Of a stretch of DNA of 64,000 nucleotides, positions 33,011 to 43,539 are shown piece after piece. Position 1 is the first letter of the stretch, and each line of letters starts with the position of its first letter. The stretch comes from Epiperipatus broadwayi. Lineage: Eukaryota > Onychophora > Udeonychophora > Euonychophora > Peripatidae. The stretch covers positions 124,001 through 188,000 of the forward strand of contig JAQFVV010000231.1 of NCBI GenBank assembly GCA_028023455.1. The letters run 5' to 3'. The notes beneath the pieces were generated by a model that saw only the letters and a program-made list of their open reading frames with translations, searched no databases and was not told where the DNA came from. The position numbers and the translations under genes are program-made.

Positions 33011-33585
33011 TTTTTAACCCCATATAATATTTCACCTTTACTTTATCTAAAATTAATTTCCCTTTAACCGGCCATTTTTCACTTTCTTGTTATTTTTCCC
33101 ACCCCAAACTTCAATGCACAACTTAATTAATACTTGTACTATCTGCCAGTAAACTAATCAAATATCAATTGGCATTTATTAATCTAATACTTTACATTTC
33201 GCCAGTTATATGTTTTATCCTTTTTAGCAGTATCTCTGTATAATTAATATGTTTCAGCAACTGCATCAGAGCTAGTCAAAACATTGCCATGGTTAGCATG
33301 CGATCCACTTTGAACTTCTTGTGCAGCATGCATAAAGTTTTTGTTGCTTTTGGATGAAAAAATAAATTAGCAATTTGAATTAAATGCGTCGTAGATATTT
33401 TAATTTATCACTAATTAATAATCTTAACACTAATTATAAACAGTTATTGTACTTTCTCTGCTGTTTTATTACAAACTATAAATGTTTTTATTGAAACAGT
33501 AAATGAAAAAAATAAAATAAACACCATATATATATACTGCATTTATTATTTTGGATGTGTCCTCACAAATATAAATGTAATATCT

Positions 33586-34008
33586 TGACTTTCAAGCGCT
33601 TGGACGCTATGATAAGAAAAGCCTAGAATTTAAGTGTTTTAGTTAGCGCTTTCGCAATCTATTCATAGTATTAGCAGTTGAGTAGAAGGATGGGTGTAAA
33701 TGTAATGTAAGTTTATTTAAATTTATTCAAATGTATGCAGTGAGTTAGATAGCTCACTTTTTTGAGAGGGGGCGGCAGGATTCCTTTTTGTTTAGGGAAT
33801 TGGAATTGTTCCCCTCTCAAAAAAGTGGGCTAACTCACCGCATACATTTAAATAAATTTATATTATATTTATTCCACTCTCCTACTCAACAGCCAGTACA
33901 GTACTATGAAAGCGAGACCATAAACACGTTTCGAAAGCGCTAAGCTTAATCTAAAACACGTAAATTATAAGCTTTTCTTATCACAACGTCCAAACGCTTG
34001 AAAGTCAA
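33586..34008. mobile_element. Large foldback (arms about 185 bp)
   Basis: TTGACTTTCAAGCGCTTGGA is mirrored by AACGCTTGAAAGTCAA. Further in, TGCAGTGAGTTAGATAGCTC and ACTTTTTTGAGAGGGG pair with CCCCTCTCAAAAAAGT and GGGCTAACTCACCGCATACA. The loop is about 30 bp near 33785-33805. Less AT-rich than its surroundings. Non-coding. Confidence 0.9.
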
Positions 34009-34240
34009 ATGACATTTGTTTAAGAAAAGTTTCTACTTCGGATAATTACAATATAATATCTTGATAATAGAAAAGTAAACCGAACATACTTTCGACATGT
34101 ATGCGTCATAATGTTGGTTGTTCTGCTAAAAATCTACGTTATCCATTTCTTTCTAATTTGAATACTATTAACTCTTTGGTTCTTATATATTCATTGGGCG
34201 TGACAAACGACATCTTTTTGATTTTATGTTTTCTATTGTT

Positions 34241-34392
34241 TCTTTCTTGACATATTATTTTAACAACACTAAAATTAAAACGGTGTCTTTCAAGATTGAT
34301 TCAACAAAATTATCTGTATTTTACAACCACGAAAAGGAATGTGAATACAGTTTTAATCCTAGTGTTGTTAAGATAATGTATGAAGAAAGAAA
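34241..34392. mobile_element. Foldback of about 150 bp
   Basis: TTTCTTTCTTGACATATTAT, TTTAACAACACTAAAATTAA is mirrored by TTTTAATCCTAGTGTTGTTA, AGATAATGTATGAAGAAAGA. Arms are about 43 bp with mismatches, and the loop about 65 bp. Confidence 0.8.
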
Positions 34393-34394
34393 TG

Positions 34395-34975
34395 ATAAAA
34401 AATGATGATCAAAAAAGCATGATTTATCCCATAAAATGCAAATATAATGAGCCAAGAGGCTAATAGTATTAAATTAGCAAGAAATGAGTCTCTTAGGTTC
34501 TTCAACTACAATGATAATCACGCACACACGCACGTGTTGAGAGATTATTCGGTTTATTTAACTTAATATATTTTTATTCTCTATTATATATTTCAATGTG
34601 GTTCTTGGATTACTTAAGATTGGATAATCCTCATCTATTATATCATTCTATTTATTTAGCCTTTCCCCAATTTCTAAAGATTATGCCCTTACTTTAAACA
34701 ATAAATTATGTTCCCACCCATTACTAAACCTATCTTCAATCGTCTCTCTTTTTTTTTTTTTTAAACAGTGACTGTGTATTTTGCATTGCATCTTCTTCCA
34801 TACTTCTTCTTCACTGACTGTAATCGTGAAGAACATTCTATCCCAATCTCCATAATTTTCTATCTCTAGATTTTCTTTATCTCTTCATCTCACTTTATGT
34901 ATATGGGGGGAAAGCATTATTACTTTTCTACTTCATTTCCCCCCCCCCCCCCACCATGTTCTTATACTGAGGTGA
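34395..34975. other. Unassigned AT-rich DNA
   Basis: It contains T-runs near 34750 and a C-run near 34940-34953. Nothing else is recognised. Confidence 0.4.
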
Positions 34976-34992
34976 TAAAAACATAGTATCTT

Positions 34993-35094
34993 TTTTTCCC
35001 ATGTGTCAAAGCATCGGCCAGGAAGTGAACTTGCTAACTTGGGACAACTGCTTGTAAGACAGCTGCGCTGACCACTCGGCCACCAACGCTTGAC
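34993..35094 (-). mobile_element. tRNA-derived SINE S1b with 15-bp target-site duplication
   Basis: On the minus strand it reads GTCAAGCGTTGGTGGCCGAG (A box), a B-box region weakened to AGTTCACTTCCTGG, and the family end GCTTTGACACATGGG plus an A-run. It is flanked by perfect 15-bp direct repeats AAAACATAGTATCTT at 34978-34992 and 35095-35109. These mark a LINE-mediated insertion and show the exact ends of the element (102 bp including the tail). Confidence 0.95.
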
Positions 35095-35109
35095 AAAACA
35101 TAGTATCTT

Positions 35110-35985
35110 CTTTATCAAAGTCAGGAATTTTTGAAGTGACAAACCCAAAAAAACTTCTTAACAATCATAGCTTTAAGCACACACCAATAGCCATGTATAG
35201 CATTTATCCTTGTTCTCATACTTATCCATTACTTTCATGGATTAACAGTAAGCAATCTATGAACAAAGTCTTATAAATACTTGACAGATAGCTCTTACAA
35301 GTTTACTCAATAGTTTTTAAATTATCAGTAGAGAGTTCAAATCCACTACGTACATAAATCCAAGAAAATACTGTGGCAAATCTCCTTAATTAGCAAAATT
35401 AAAGTAATTATCTGAAAGATGTCTTTTAGAAAGTAAAAGACTTTCAAAAAAGTATATATATAATGTCCAATTTTTACTGTTATGAGAAAAAATGTATGCG
35501 TCAAAAAGACAAGCTTTTCGATGAGCAAATGATTTGTGGATTAGTTTGAGAAATAATTCTGAACTCAAAAAGGTGAAATGCGAACTAAAATGGAATTGTT
35601 GTGTTTTTGTCTTTAGTATGTTAGTAGTGAAAAGTCATGTGACCAGTAGTAACTAAACACCAATAAGCAATCTCAGTATGCTCCAGTTTTTAAGTTCAAG
35701 ATCTGTGTAGCAGCTATAAACAAATATATCATTTGTTTATTTTTCAGTCTCACCACACAATATATCATTAAATGACATTCTGCTTCTAATTTTCCTTCAT
35801 TATGTTGCTTATATTCCTTATACATAAATAAATAATATACCATTTTCCTTATGCTCTTAATTTTCCATGGAATTTTTGTTATTTTCATGCATATAATTCT
35901 GACTATACATCAGACTTCTTCAGAGCTTAATTTCTTGTAGAAAAAATGTTACCAAATGTCTGTTTTTTTTCATCACCAATAGAAA
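35110..35985. other. Unassigned AT-rich DNA
   Basis: CTCTGAAGAAGTCTGATG on the minus strand near 35907-35924 belongs to the recurring module described at 35987. Frames of 60-71 codons here lack support. Confidence 0.3.
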
Positions 35986-35986
35986 A

Positions 35987-36055
35987 TTAAAGTCTGAAGA
36001 AAACCATTGCAAAACTGAAACTGTCTGTATACAAAATTGTGGAAATAAATAAAAA
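35987..36055 (+). other. Recurring CTGAAGA...GAAAC...AAATAAA module
   Basis: AGTCTGAAGAAAACC, then AAAACTGAAACTGTC and GTGGAAATAAATAAAAAAGT. The order CTGAWGA, a stem-like gap, then GAAAC recalls a degenerate hammerhead core and is common in dispersed invertebrate repeats. Relatives lie at 38090-38150 (minus) and 57303-57345 (plus). Confidence 0.35.
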
Positions 36056-36296
36056 AGTTAATTAATTTACCATTTATTTATGTGTCTGTTGAATAATATT
36101 TCACACAATTATTTTTCATTTCAAAACTTTCCCAGTTCAACACACACACACACAAATATTTACACCTAAGCATCTAATATTTTTACAATGCATTATTTAT
36201 AAACAAAAGGTTAAATAACATTAAAAAGCTCATGGCAAGGCATAACCCTAAAAAATAAATTTCTCCAATATTGAAATACAATAAAAAAAATATAAA

Positions 36297-36395
36297 ACCA
36301 CTAAACATCGCACGACCATATTCTATCATCCATTAATTAATATGGCTTGCACTGGGTGTCATTACTGTATGAAAAAAGTTGCTACTCTTTCTTTT
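36297..36395. mobile_element. Family A remnant (terminal pieces only)
   Basis: AAACCACTAAACATCGCACG is joined almost directly to TATGGCTTGCACTGGGTGTC and ATTACTGTATGAAAAAAG. This is both ends of family A with the centre deleted. Confidence 0.65.
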
Positions 36396-36399
36396 AGAA

Positions 36400-37080
36400 A
36401 ACATTTAGAACTCACTAGGTTAGTCAATGGTTGATTAGTGAAAGTTTTTATTGTTTATATCTCTCTTCTTTCAAATCACCAAATTCCCAGTTTATACAAT
36501 ATGAAATCACTTCTCCACTCTTATGCCATATAGTATAAGTTTAAGGAATTATTGATTAACAGCTACATATAAAATCCCTGTCCTTAATATTTAAGTCCCC
36601 ACACAGTTTCTGGATCTTGTGTATATTAACAAGATTTGGCCTTCAAAACACGACTTCAATTTCCACATTTTTAGCCTGACAGGTAAACTGGAGTTAAACA
36701 TGGATGCTGGATACATTCGAGCATTTCTTCCAACTTTGAAAGCCAAGTTTTGGCAATAAAGGGCAGAAAAATGGGGATTTAAGGAAAGGGATTTCATATG
36801 TAGCTAGTAATTACAGTTTACCCAAACTTACACTAGATGACACTAGAGTGCAATTGTCTAAAAAAAAATAAAAACCATTTTGATAAAAGCAAAATAGCTT
36901 TTAAATACTCCCAACAGGAAGCGACCTTTCAAATAGCTTCTTGTAGGAGAAAAGTAAAAGCAAAATGCACACTCACTAAGCTTGCCAATTGAGACATCCA
37001 TTAACTTACCAATACTGAGGCAGACTGACAACCAGGAAAAATTCTTAGTCTGTTTGAAAAAAGTTTCAAATTTATTCAAT
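36400..37080. other. Unassigned; open on both strands at 36590-36800
   Basis: The segment is locally GC-richer. The plus strand reads about 54 codons (including LTGKLELNMDAGYIRAFLP) to a TAA and has a possible acceptor (AAGTCCCCACACAG). The minus strand has a 68-codon frame. I cannot decide between an exon and chance, and name no product. Confidence 0.25.
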
Positions 37081-37084
37081 CAAG

Positions 37085-37165
37085 ATTCGATCCCAGTCCA
37101 AAGGCATGGGAATACATGGAGGAACCACTGCTGTACCACAAGATGCTTAGCTGAAAAACTAAAAG
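37085..37165 (-). mobile_element. tRNA-derived SINE head
   Basis: On the minus strand, CTTGTGGTACAGCAGTGGTT (A box) is followed at tRNA distance by CTGGGATCGAATCTTG (B box), with an anticodon-arm-like palindrome CATGTATTCCCATG between. The open frame across it on the plus strand is a by-product. Confidence 0.55.
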
Positions 37166-37339
37166 CACAGCTAGCTGCTAAAAATCCCACGTTTACTCCA
37201 AATAGCTAAATAATCCATTTTCGAGCTTTACATAGATTCAACCTCAAAATATTCCCGAAATGTACTAATCATATATATATATATAAGAATACTTTTATAA
37301 GGGTGGAATGAATATAGAGGAAGAACTAAATACAATATT

Positions 37340-37830
37340 ATATAGGAATGACAAAACTTATTTTTATAAATTTAAATAAAGCTAAAATAATGAAGTAAGT
37401 GGAGAAAAAAAATAATAAGAGGATACTTTGGACAAAAAGTTGTAGTTGTTTCAGAATTTTAAATATTTGGGAAGCTGAATCAACTAATGGTCCAGTAATA
37501 ATAAAAGGCTGAGAATGAAATTTGCAATAATTAAACATTCCATATATGAAAAAGATTCTTCAATGGCCATTAAAATTAGATGTAAAACAGGATTATGGTA
37601 AATGTTTTAAGATTAACTTTATGTGGAGTACAAATATGGACAGTTAAAAAAGAGAGAGAAGAAATTGGAAGCATATAATCAGAAATAAAGAAATTTTGAT
37701 AATTGTATTGATCATATACTGAAAGGGAGAGAAATTTTAAAAAATGTGTTGGAATGAATCATAGAAAGTATTTAGAAAATAAGTAGAAAAAAAATGTTTA
37801 CCGATGAACTTAGCAACAAAAATAGCCACG
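37340..37830 (+). pseudogene. LINE remnant, second reverse-transcriptase lineage
   Basis: Scattered pieces align in order with a well-known LINE ORF2 tail. They are a F..IFGKLNQL block near 37455 (counterpart of KYLGS), MKKILQWPLKLDVKQDYGKC near 37545, then LCGVQIWTVKKE near 37620 (counterpart of LYGxExWTLKK), REEIG and a CWNES block near 37750. Frames change repeatedly. It is too damaged to place in a clade with certainty. Confidence 0.5.
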
Positions 37831-38014
37831 AATATTTCAAAAGTCGAACAAGAGACAGAAAGACATGGAAGTTACAGTCTAATTTATTGTATTTCTTTGT
37901 ATCAGTTTCAAAAGTCTTCATACTGAAATTGGCTTATATTTTCATTTAAATTGGAAGAAATTTCATTAACATTTATATCAGATCCAGAATTGTTATCTAA
38001 GAAACTTTCCTTTT

Positions 38015-38238
38015 CATATATATAGTTTATAATAACTTCTCACATATACACTTTAATGCAAAAAATTTTTTTAATAAAACTTCTTTATTTTCCTGAAAGT
38101 TTTGACTGTCCAGCAGTCTTCATCAGAGCTTCTCAAATTTCCTCTACCCTTTAAAAGGTAAAATAAAGAAAATAAAATAAAGAAGTTTTATTAAAAAATT
38201 TTTTTGATTAAAATGTATATGTAAGAAGTTAGTATAAG

Positions 38239-38240
<2 letters not shown>
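38015..38240. mobile_element. Foldback with hammerhead-like loop
   Basis: AACTTCTCACATATACACTT, AAAAAATTTTTTTAATAAAA and CTTCTTTATTTT are mirrored by AAAATAAAGAAGTTTTATTA and AAAATGTATATGTAAGAAGT. The interior, on the minus strand, reads CTCTGATGAAGACTGCTGGA then CAGTCAAAACTTTCAGG: a CTGATGA core, a five-pair stem II (GACTG with CAGTC) and AAAAC where GAAAC is needed. Confidence 0.75.

Positions 38241-38272
<32 letters not shown>
38241..38272. repeat. (TA)n microsatellite
   Basis: A short pure TA run beside the foldback at 38015. Confidence 0.9.
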
Positions 38273-38274
<2 letters not shown>

Positions 38275-38279
38275 GAAAT

Positions 38280-39960
38280 GCAAAGAAAGTAAATGAGAAG
38301 AATAAGAATATAAACTTTCCTTTTCTGAACTGACTTCACTTTTAGTCAGTTTTATTTTATTAACCATGATTTTCGGTGAATATTTTGTTAATAATGATTA
38401 CAATGTCTCATGACCTTCTCATATGCATATTTGGATATGTCCAAAAGCAATTATCTTCACCATGTTTTAGAACTAACTACTGGAAGCTTGAGTAAACAGT
38501 GGATACCAGATAGTATAGTGTTATAACATTTCCATCCTCAAATATATGATTTTTTTGCTTTCATGAGTGAGTACAAGGCTTGAAAACTGTAAGAAATCCA
38601 TATATATTGTATCCAGAAGCCACAATATATTAGTTCCAGTTTTGAATCCTAATCCTAACTGATAAAGGCAAAAACCAGGAAACAGTATTGAAATGAAGAT
38701 ATTATAGTGCTACATTAACTGATGTCCATTCATTACCAAAGCTTACAATAGATAGCTCTAAAATAGAATGGAAGGTAATGTTCTTAGAAGAATATGAGTA
38801 TGTGAGAGTCATCTGATATTGTCCTTGGCATTAATACTTTTAGGCAAAAGGTAGGAGACATATAGTTGACATCAAGTGTGTAAAATATATAAAAACAGAT
38901 CTTACATCAGACCACTAATTATACAAAAGCTAATCATCTTGGGTTTAATACTTCAGTTTTTTTAAATCTTCATGCTATTAATTTGAATAATATATAAAGG
39001 ATTAAAGGTCAAAGCTGGATGCATAAAAGCATTACTTTTGCTTTGCAATCTAATCATCAATTTGAAAGCAAAAATGAAATTGATCTGAGAATATCGGGTA
39101 TTCATTGACTAATCAAGCTTACAGGACGTGTTCTAGCTCTTCCACATTTAAACCCCTCTCCCATCCCCTAGTGGCAATCTAATTAGTTCATCACTTTAAT
39201 TTTAATACTAAAATCTTTATTCAATATTATGAATCAATAAATTGATTTTGATTTGTTAGAAATATAACTTTACAAATGGTAAACATTCTAAAAAGTTATA
39301 TATGAATTTTCAATATATATATTGTAACAGGGCCGGGTGTAAATCCTGTTCCAAAGTAAAAAGAAGTTTAGGTAGCCAAGCTTATGTAGATATATTTTGA
39401 GATACATATTTGAGAAAATGAATTAACCAAGGCAGTCTGAAAGGGGTCTTCTGATTCCTATTTTCACACTGATTAGAAGTTTATGCTGTTATTGTGATTA
39501 CTGTCAATTTTTCTGATCTACGAAACTGCAGGTAAGATATACATGCTAGCTGACATGAGTATGTTTGGGGAGAAATGGGAAACGTGCTGGGTTTTCATTG
39601 CCACTGCTCCATGGAGGAAATCAAAGCTGCTCCATGATCCTGTAATTCTTTAAACTCCAGGAATCCGCATCCATACACCTGCATCAAACATTTGGACTAA
39701 CTATCCTTCCATCAGAGGTTAAAAGCAAAGACTTTCTTTATGGACAATCTTTATGGCCACTACATTATTAAGTAAACTTACCTTATTTCGAGAATATGAA
39801 CAATTTAATTTCCCTGGGGATCTAAAGGTAACAGTATATTTTATTTCAAATGTATACATGTGCACATTATTAATTTCATAGTATAGCCTGCAATTATTTC
39901 TATTAAATCATACAGATAATTGTAAAGATAAAATATGCATGTAATCAATAAGAATTTAAT
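38280..39960. other. Unassigned AT-rich DNA
   Basis: Includes GGATCATGGAGC-like patches on the minus strand near 39610-39645 and isolated splice-like sites (a possible 40-nt minus-strand micro-exon at 39782-39821). No convincing gene or repeat is seen. Confidence 0.35.
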
Positions 39961-39964
39961 CTGT

Positions 39965-40070
<106 letters not shown>

Positions 40071-40276
40071 CATTAAATGATTGGGCACTATCTTTTTCTT
40101 TATTTCCGTTATTTCTTAGTTATTCATTTAGTTAAAATCCATTGTATGTTTTCTTTATTCAACAAGTGAATGTGTATTGCCCCCAAATAATACATCTCTG
40201 TCAGTCTAAGGACTACCTGCTCTAAGTGAGCTAGCTAGTGGCGATCATTAAGTAATATATTATTATTATTATTATT

Positions 40277-40425
40277 CACATGATCACTATCTCATACTAG
40301 CACAATAATTGTTATTAAACAATTCAAAACAAGCCTTCTGGCATCCATTGATTGCTCTTGTTAGCACAAGATGGCACTACTATATGGAGAGTGTTGTTTT
40401 GTTTTGAATTGTTTAATATTATTAT
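40277..40425. mobile_element. Short family A derivative inside a (TTA)n tract
   Basis: The start CACATGATCACTATCTCATA and inner AACAATTCAAAACAAG, mirrored by GTTTTGAATTGTTTAAT, show a foldback with a deleted centre. (TTA)n lies on both sides (40259-40275 and 40421-40431), consistent with insertion into a TTA microsatellite. Confidence 0.75.
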
Positions 40426-40429
40426 TATT

Positions 40430-41240
40430 ACTGTCAATTAAATCCCTCCAATATTATTCTTATGCAAGCATAGGATTGGCATATGGAGTCAGAAGATGCC
40501 GACATCCATAAATATATTGCTTGGGGAAATATTAATTAGTGATTAATAGAAACTAAACCTGAGTACTCCTATAGCTATATATTTCTACCTGTTATTTTGT
40601 CCTTTTTTATTGTTGGGAGATTAAGTTTTAAATAACTTGTCTCCAGGCTATGGCTGCTACAAGTCCATCTCAGCAAATCCAAATATTTCATTTATGTATT
40701 AATCATTGATATCATTTACTAATATACATTATATAAGCAGATTTTAATAAAGATAGCATAAGTTCAACTCGGTAAAGATGGAGTGGGTTGCAACTCATTA
40801 CAATATACATTTGTCTTACTGGCTATTTGTCAAAAGACTATTGAAAAAAAATTAACTAATAAAATCTTTATTGGAATGTACAAAGAATTATAATGTCATT
40901 ATAAAGCTATGAAATTCTCTTCTAAAATTTAAAATTGCATTTATATTTGTTAACTTCACCCAAAAATTCAGTATTAATCTGTTTGACAGAGTATAATAAT
41001 CATAATGAAGTATTCTGAAAAATTTGAGTTGAGTCAAGCCATTACGAAAAGGTATAACCATATAGATATATTCTTACTTAATAGTACTGAGTTAACTTTC
41101 AACTAATTCTTGCCGAATCAAAGTGCAAAATTAATTAACTGCTCTGGAAGCAGGATGAATATATAAAGTAGGCAAATTATTGCAGTGAGAAATGTAAATT
41201 ATAAATGTCAGATGTTCCATTTTTTTGACAAAAAGACGCA
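40430..41240. other. Unassigned AT-rich DNA
   Basis: Nothing recognised. Confidence 0.4.
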
Positions 41241-41370
41241 AGACTTCTTCCTGTTGATGCAAGACTTCTTCCTGTTGATTAAATTCAGATCTTTTGCAAT
41301 AATCCATGTCTCCTTGAACTTTCTCTTACTGTCATCCCTCTCTATGCAGATCGTCTTAATGTTAGTTTTA
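41240..41370 (-). pseudogene. Possible retroelement protein C-terminus (Penelope-like?)
   Basis: The minus strand is open and reads KTICIERDDSKRKFKETWII then AKDLNLINRKKSC, the last part duplicated in tandem. A KRKFKE block followed by an (L)NR motif about 15 residues later resembles the end of Penelope-like or related reverse transcriptases. No RT domain is adjacent. The assignment is tentative. Confidence 0.25.
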
Positions 41371-41826
41371 TTTTAATCTTTACCTCACAACTTGCATTTT
41401 TAAAAATGAAAATATCTAAAAAAAAAAATGTAAGTGCAAACATGACTATATTTCTTTTTTAATAATTATTGTACAAATATTTTGTAAGAACAATCATAAA
41501 TGTTTAAATAAACTACAAAATTATGCATTCTTTCCTCATTGCTGATAATCAAAGAGGAGTTTACAAGTTTGTTTATGCAATCAATACCAAACAATCTACC
41601 AAGCAGGAATCTTTTAAGCTAGTATTGGCTCATCTGTAGATTTTTCCCTGTGGACTACTAACATCTTCAGATTATTTTGAAGTTAAGAAATCAATATTTA
41701 CTTTATTTTCAACTTTTAACATCAAATGAATATGAAATCAGCAAAATAAAGCTTAAGATAGGCACAAAAGAGGAATTTAAAGCTGAAATACAAACAGGTT
41801 ATCACAGTACTCTAAGATGCAGTAAT

Positions 41827-42215
41827 TATCAATAAACTAGATCAGGATGAAGAGTACTTTTCAAATGTAAAATTATACCTGAATGGAACCACTCTCTAGG
41901 TTTGAGAGTAGAAGAACTGAGAATTGTTTCCTATTTGGTAAATGCAGACTTTTTATTATCAGTAAACTAAATCAGAGTGATGAGTATTTTTCAAATGGCA
42001 GATTATACCTGAATGGAACCACTCTCTGGGTTTGAGAGTAGAAGAACTGAGAATTGTTTCCTATTTGGTGAACACAGACTTTTCATTATCAATAAACTAG
42101 ATCAAGTTGGAGAGTATTTTTCAAATGTAAGATTCTATCTGAACGGAATTACTCACTGGGTTTGAGAATAGAGAAACTGAGACTTGGTTTCTTATTTGGG
42201 TAACACAATTTTCAT
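41827..42215. repeat. Tandem array, 130-bp unit, 3 copies
   Basis: Units start at 41827, 41957 and 42087 with TATCARTAAACTARATCA. Each contains GAATGGAACCACTCTCTRGG and GGTTTGAGAGTAGAAGAACT. The third copy is more diverged. Period is exactly 130 bp twice. Non-coding. Confidence 0.95.
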
Positions 42216-42219
42216 TGCC

Positions 42220-42965
42220 ATATACTATGTACATGGTAACTTTGAAATTTTCTGTTTATCCAAAAAAGCTTTGAGAGAAAAAAAATAAACACATTTTTAT
42301 GCCCATTTTAAAAATTAATAATTCATAACTTTAGTAAAAGAAAAATATATAATTTTTCTTCTTTCTTAACATTTCGGTAAAAAAAAGTTAAGCAAAAATA
42401 AGTATTAGCTTTATAATATTAACTTTTTTATTATAAAATTATCTTTTTTTTTTTTTAGAAAAATGAATAAACTGATAAAAAGTTTCTTAACACGGATTTT
42501 CAATAACTACAACTTTTAAAGAAGGTATATCTAGTTTCGTAGCATTTTCATAATTTTTTATTTATTATGAGGGGGAAAAACGTATTTTTCCAATAAATTG
42601 TAATGACAAGTAGAAATAAAAATTGCAAGCTAATTTACATTAGAAATGTTATATGATTTGTAGCTCAATTTTAAAGTAAAGATTTAACATAATTGTACTG
42701 AGACATTCGATAATATATAAACTAATCTAATCAATAAAATATAGGAAGACGAATGTAAATACTACAGAGACTAAATCTCCCCCGACAGCCAATCACAGAG
42801 CGCAGCCTCTTCTTCAAAATTACAATACGCAACATAATCATTAGTGTGAGTTAACTCCAAATCTTGAAAGGTTGGAAAGTTTGTCAAGTAAAATTATGAG
42901 AGAAAAAAAGAAATTATGTATAAATAAATATTTTTGGTGAGAAATAAATAATTTCATAAATTAGG
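42220..42965. other. Unassigned AT-rich DNA
   Basis: A patch at 42775-42815 (CCCCCGACAGCCAATCACAG) is GC-richer and contains a CCAAT box (CAGCCAATCACAG). A promoter is conceivable, but no exon was found downstream on either strand. Confidence 0.25.
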
Positions 42966-42974
42966 CAATTGTTA

Positions 42975-43265
42975 TCATTAGTCATCATCATCAACCATTA
43001 TCAATCCACTGCAGGATGAAAGTCTCTTCAATCCATCTTCTCCGATCTTTAGCTTCACTTCTCCACATCACTCCTGCACACTTTTTTATTTCATCCATCC
43101 ATCTCACATGTGGTCTCTTTCTGGGTCTTTTACAATCTCTTGGAATCCAATTTAAGATTTCAATTGTCCATCTATTCTCTTCTCTTCTAGCAATATGTCC
43201 AGGCCAACTCCACTTCAGTCTTTTAATTTTTCAATGAGGTCGGTAACACCTATTTGTTCTCTCGT
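42975..43265 (-). pseudogene. RTE-like LINE ORF2, C-terminal end
   Basis: The minus strand reads RLKWSWPGHIARREENRWTI, EILNWIPRDCKRPRKRPHVR, WMDEIKKCAGVMWRSEAKDR and ETFILQWIDNG with little disruption, so this is the least decayed of the RTE tails. It is truncated upstream of the TGVTDLIEKLK-like block. The tail is TGATGATGAC on the minus strand. Plus-strand frames over it are shadows. Confidence 0.85.
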
Positions 43266-43289
43266 AAATATGAAGAGGACAATTTTTAT

Positions 43290-43440
43290 TCCAGAAAACA
43301 AAAGAATAAGACAAAAGTGGATACTTTACGGCAGTTTCGGATCGAATTCGGTATTGGCATTTCCGGTGCTCAAACTTCTTATGAACACTTCAGCAATAAT
43401 GCCATTCGATTATTTTTTTGAAATAAAAATATGAAAAATC
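43290..43440 (+). mobile_element. SINE S3 tail portion
   Basis: TTTCGGATCGAATTCGG is B-box-like. The following GGTGCTCAAACTTCTTATGA, ACACTTCAGCAATAATGCCA and TTCGATTATTTTTTT align with the tail at 11375-11440. It lies right behind the truncated RTE tail. Confidence 0.4.
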
Positions 43441-43539
43441 CAATCATTAAATTAGAGATTTTCTCTAACCCAGATGTATAATGTGTCTAGAGTACAGAGG
43501 TTTCAACACCAGTGTTTCCTTACCCATGTTGATATATAT

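Noticed and set aside
36591-36797. Open frames on both strands in a GC-richer segment.
   Set aside because: The two strands cannot be told apart and neither protein is recognised. Described only as unassigned.
39782-39821. Possible 40-nt minus-strand micro-exon (SPGKLNCSYSRNK).
   Set aside because: The acceptor has a weak pyrimidine tract and such short matches are expected by chance over 64 kb.
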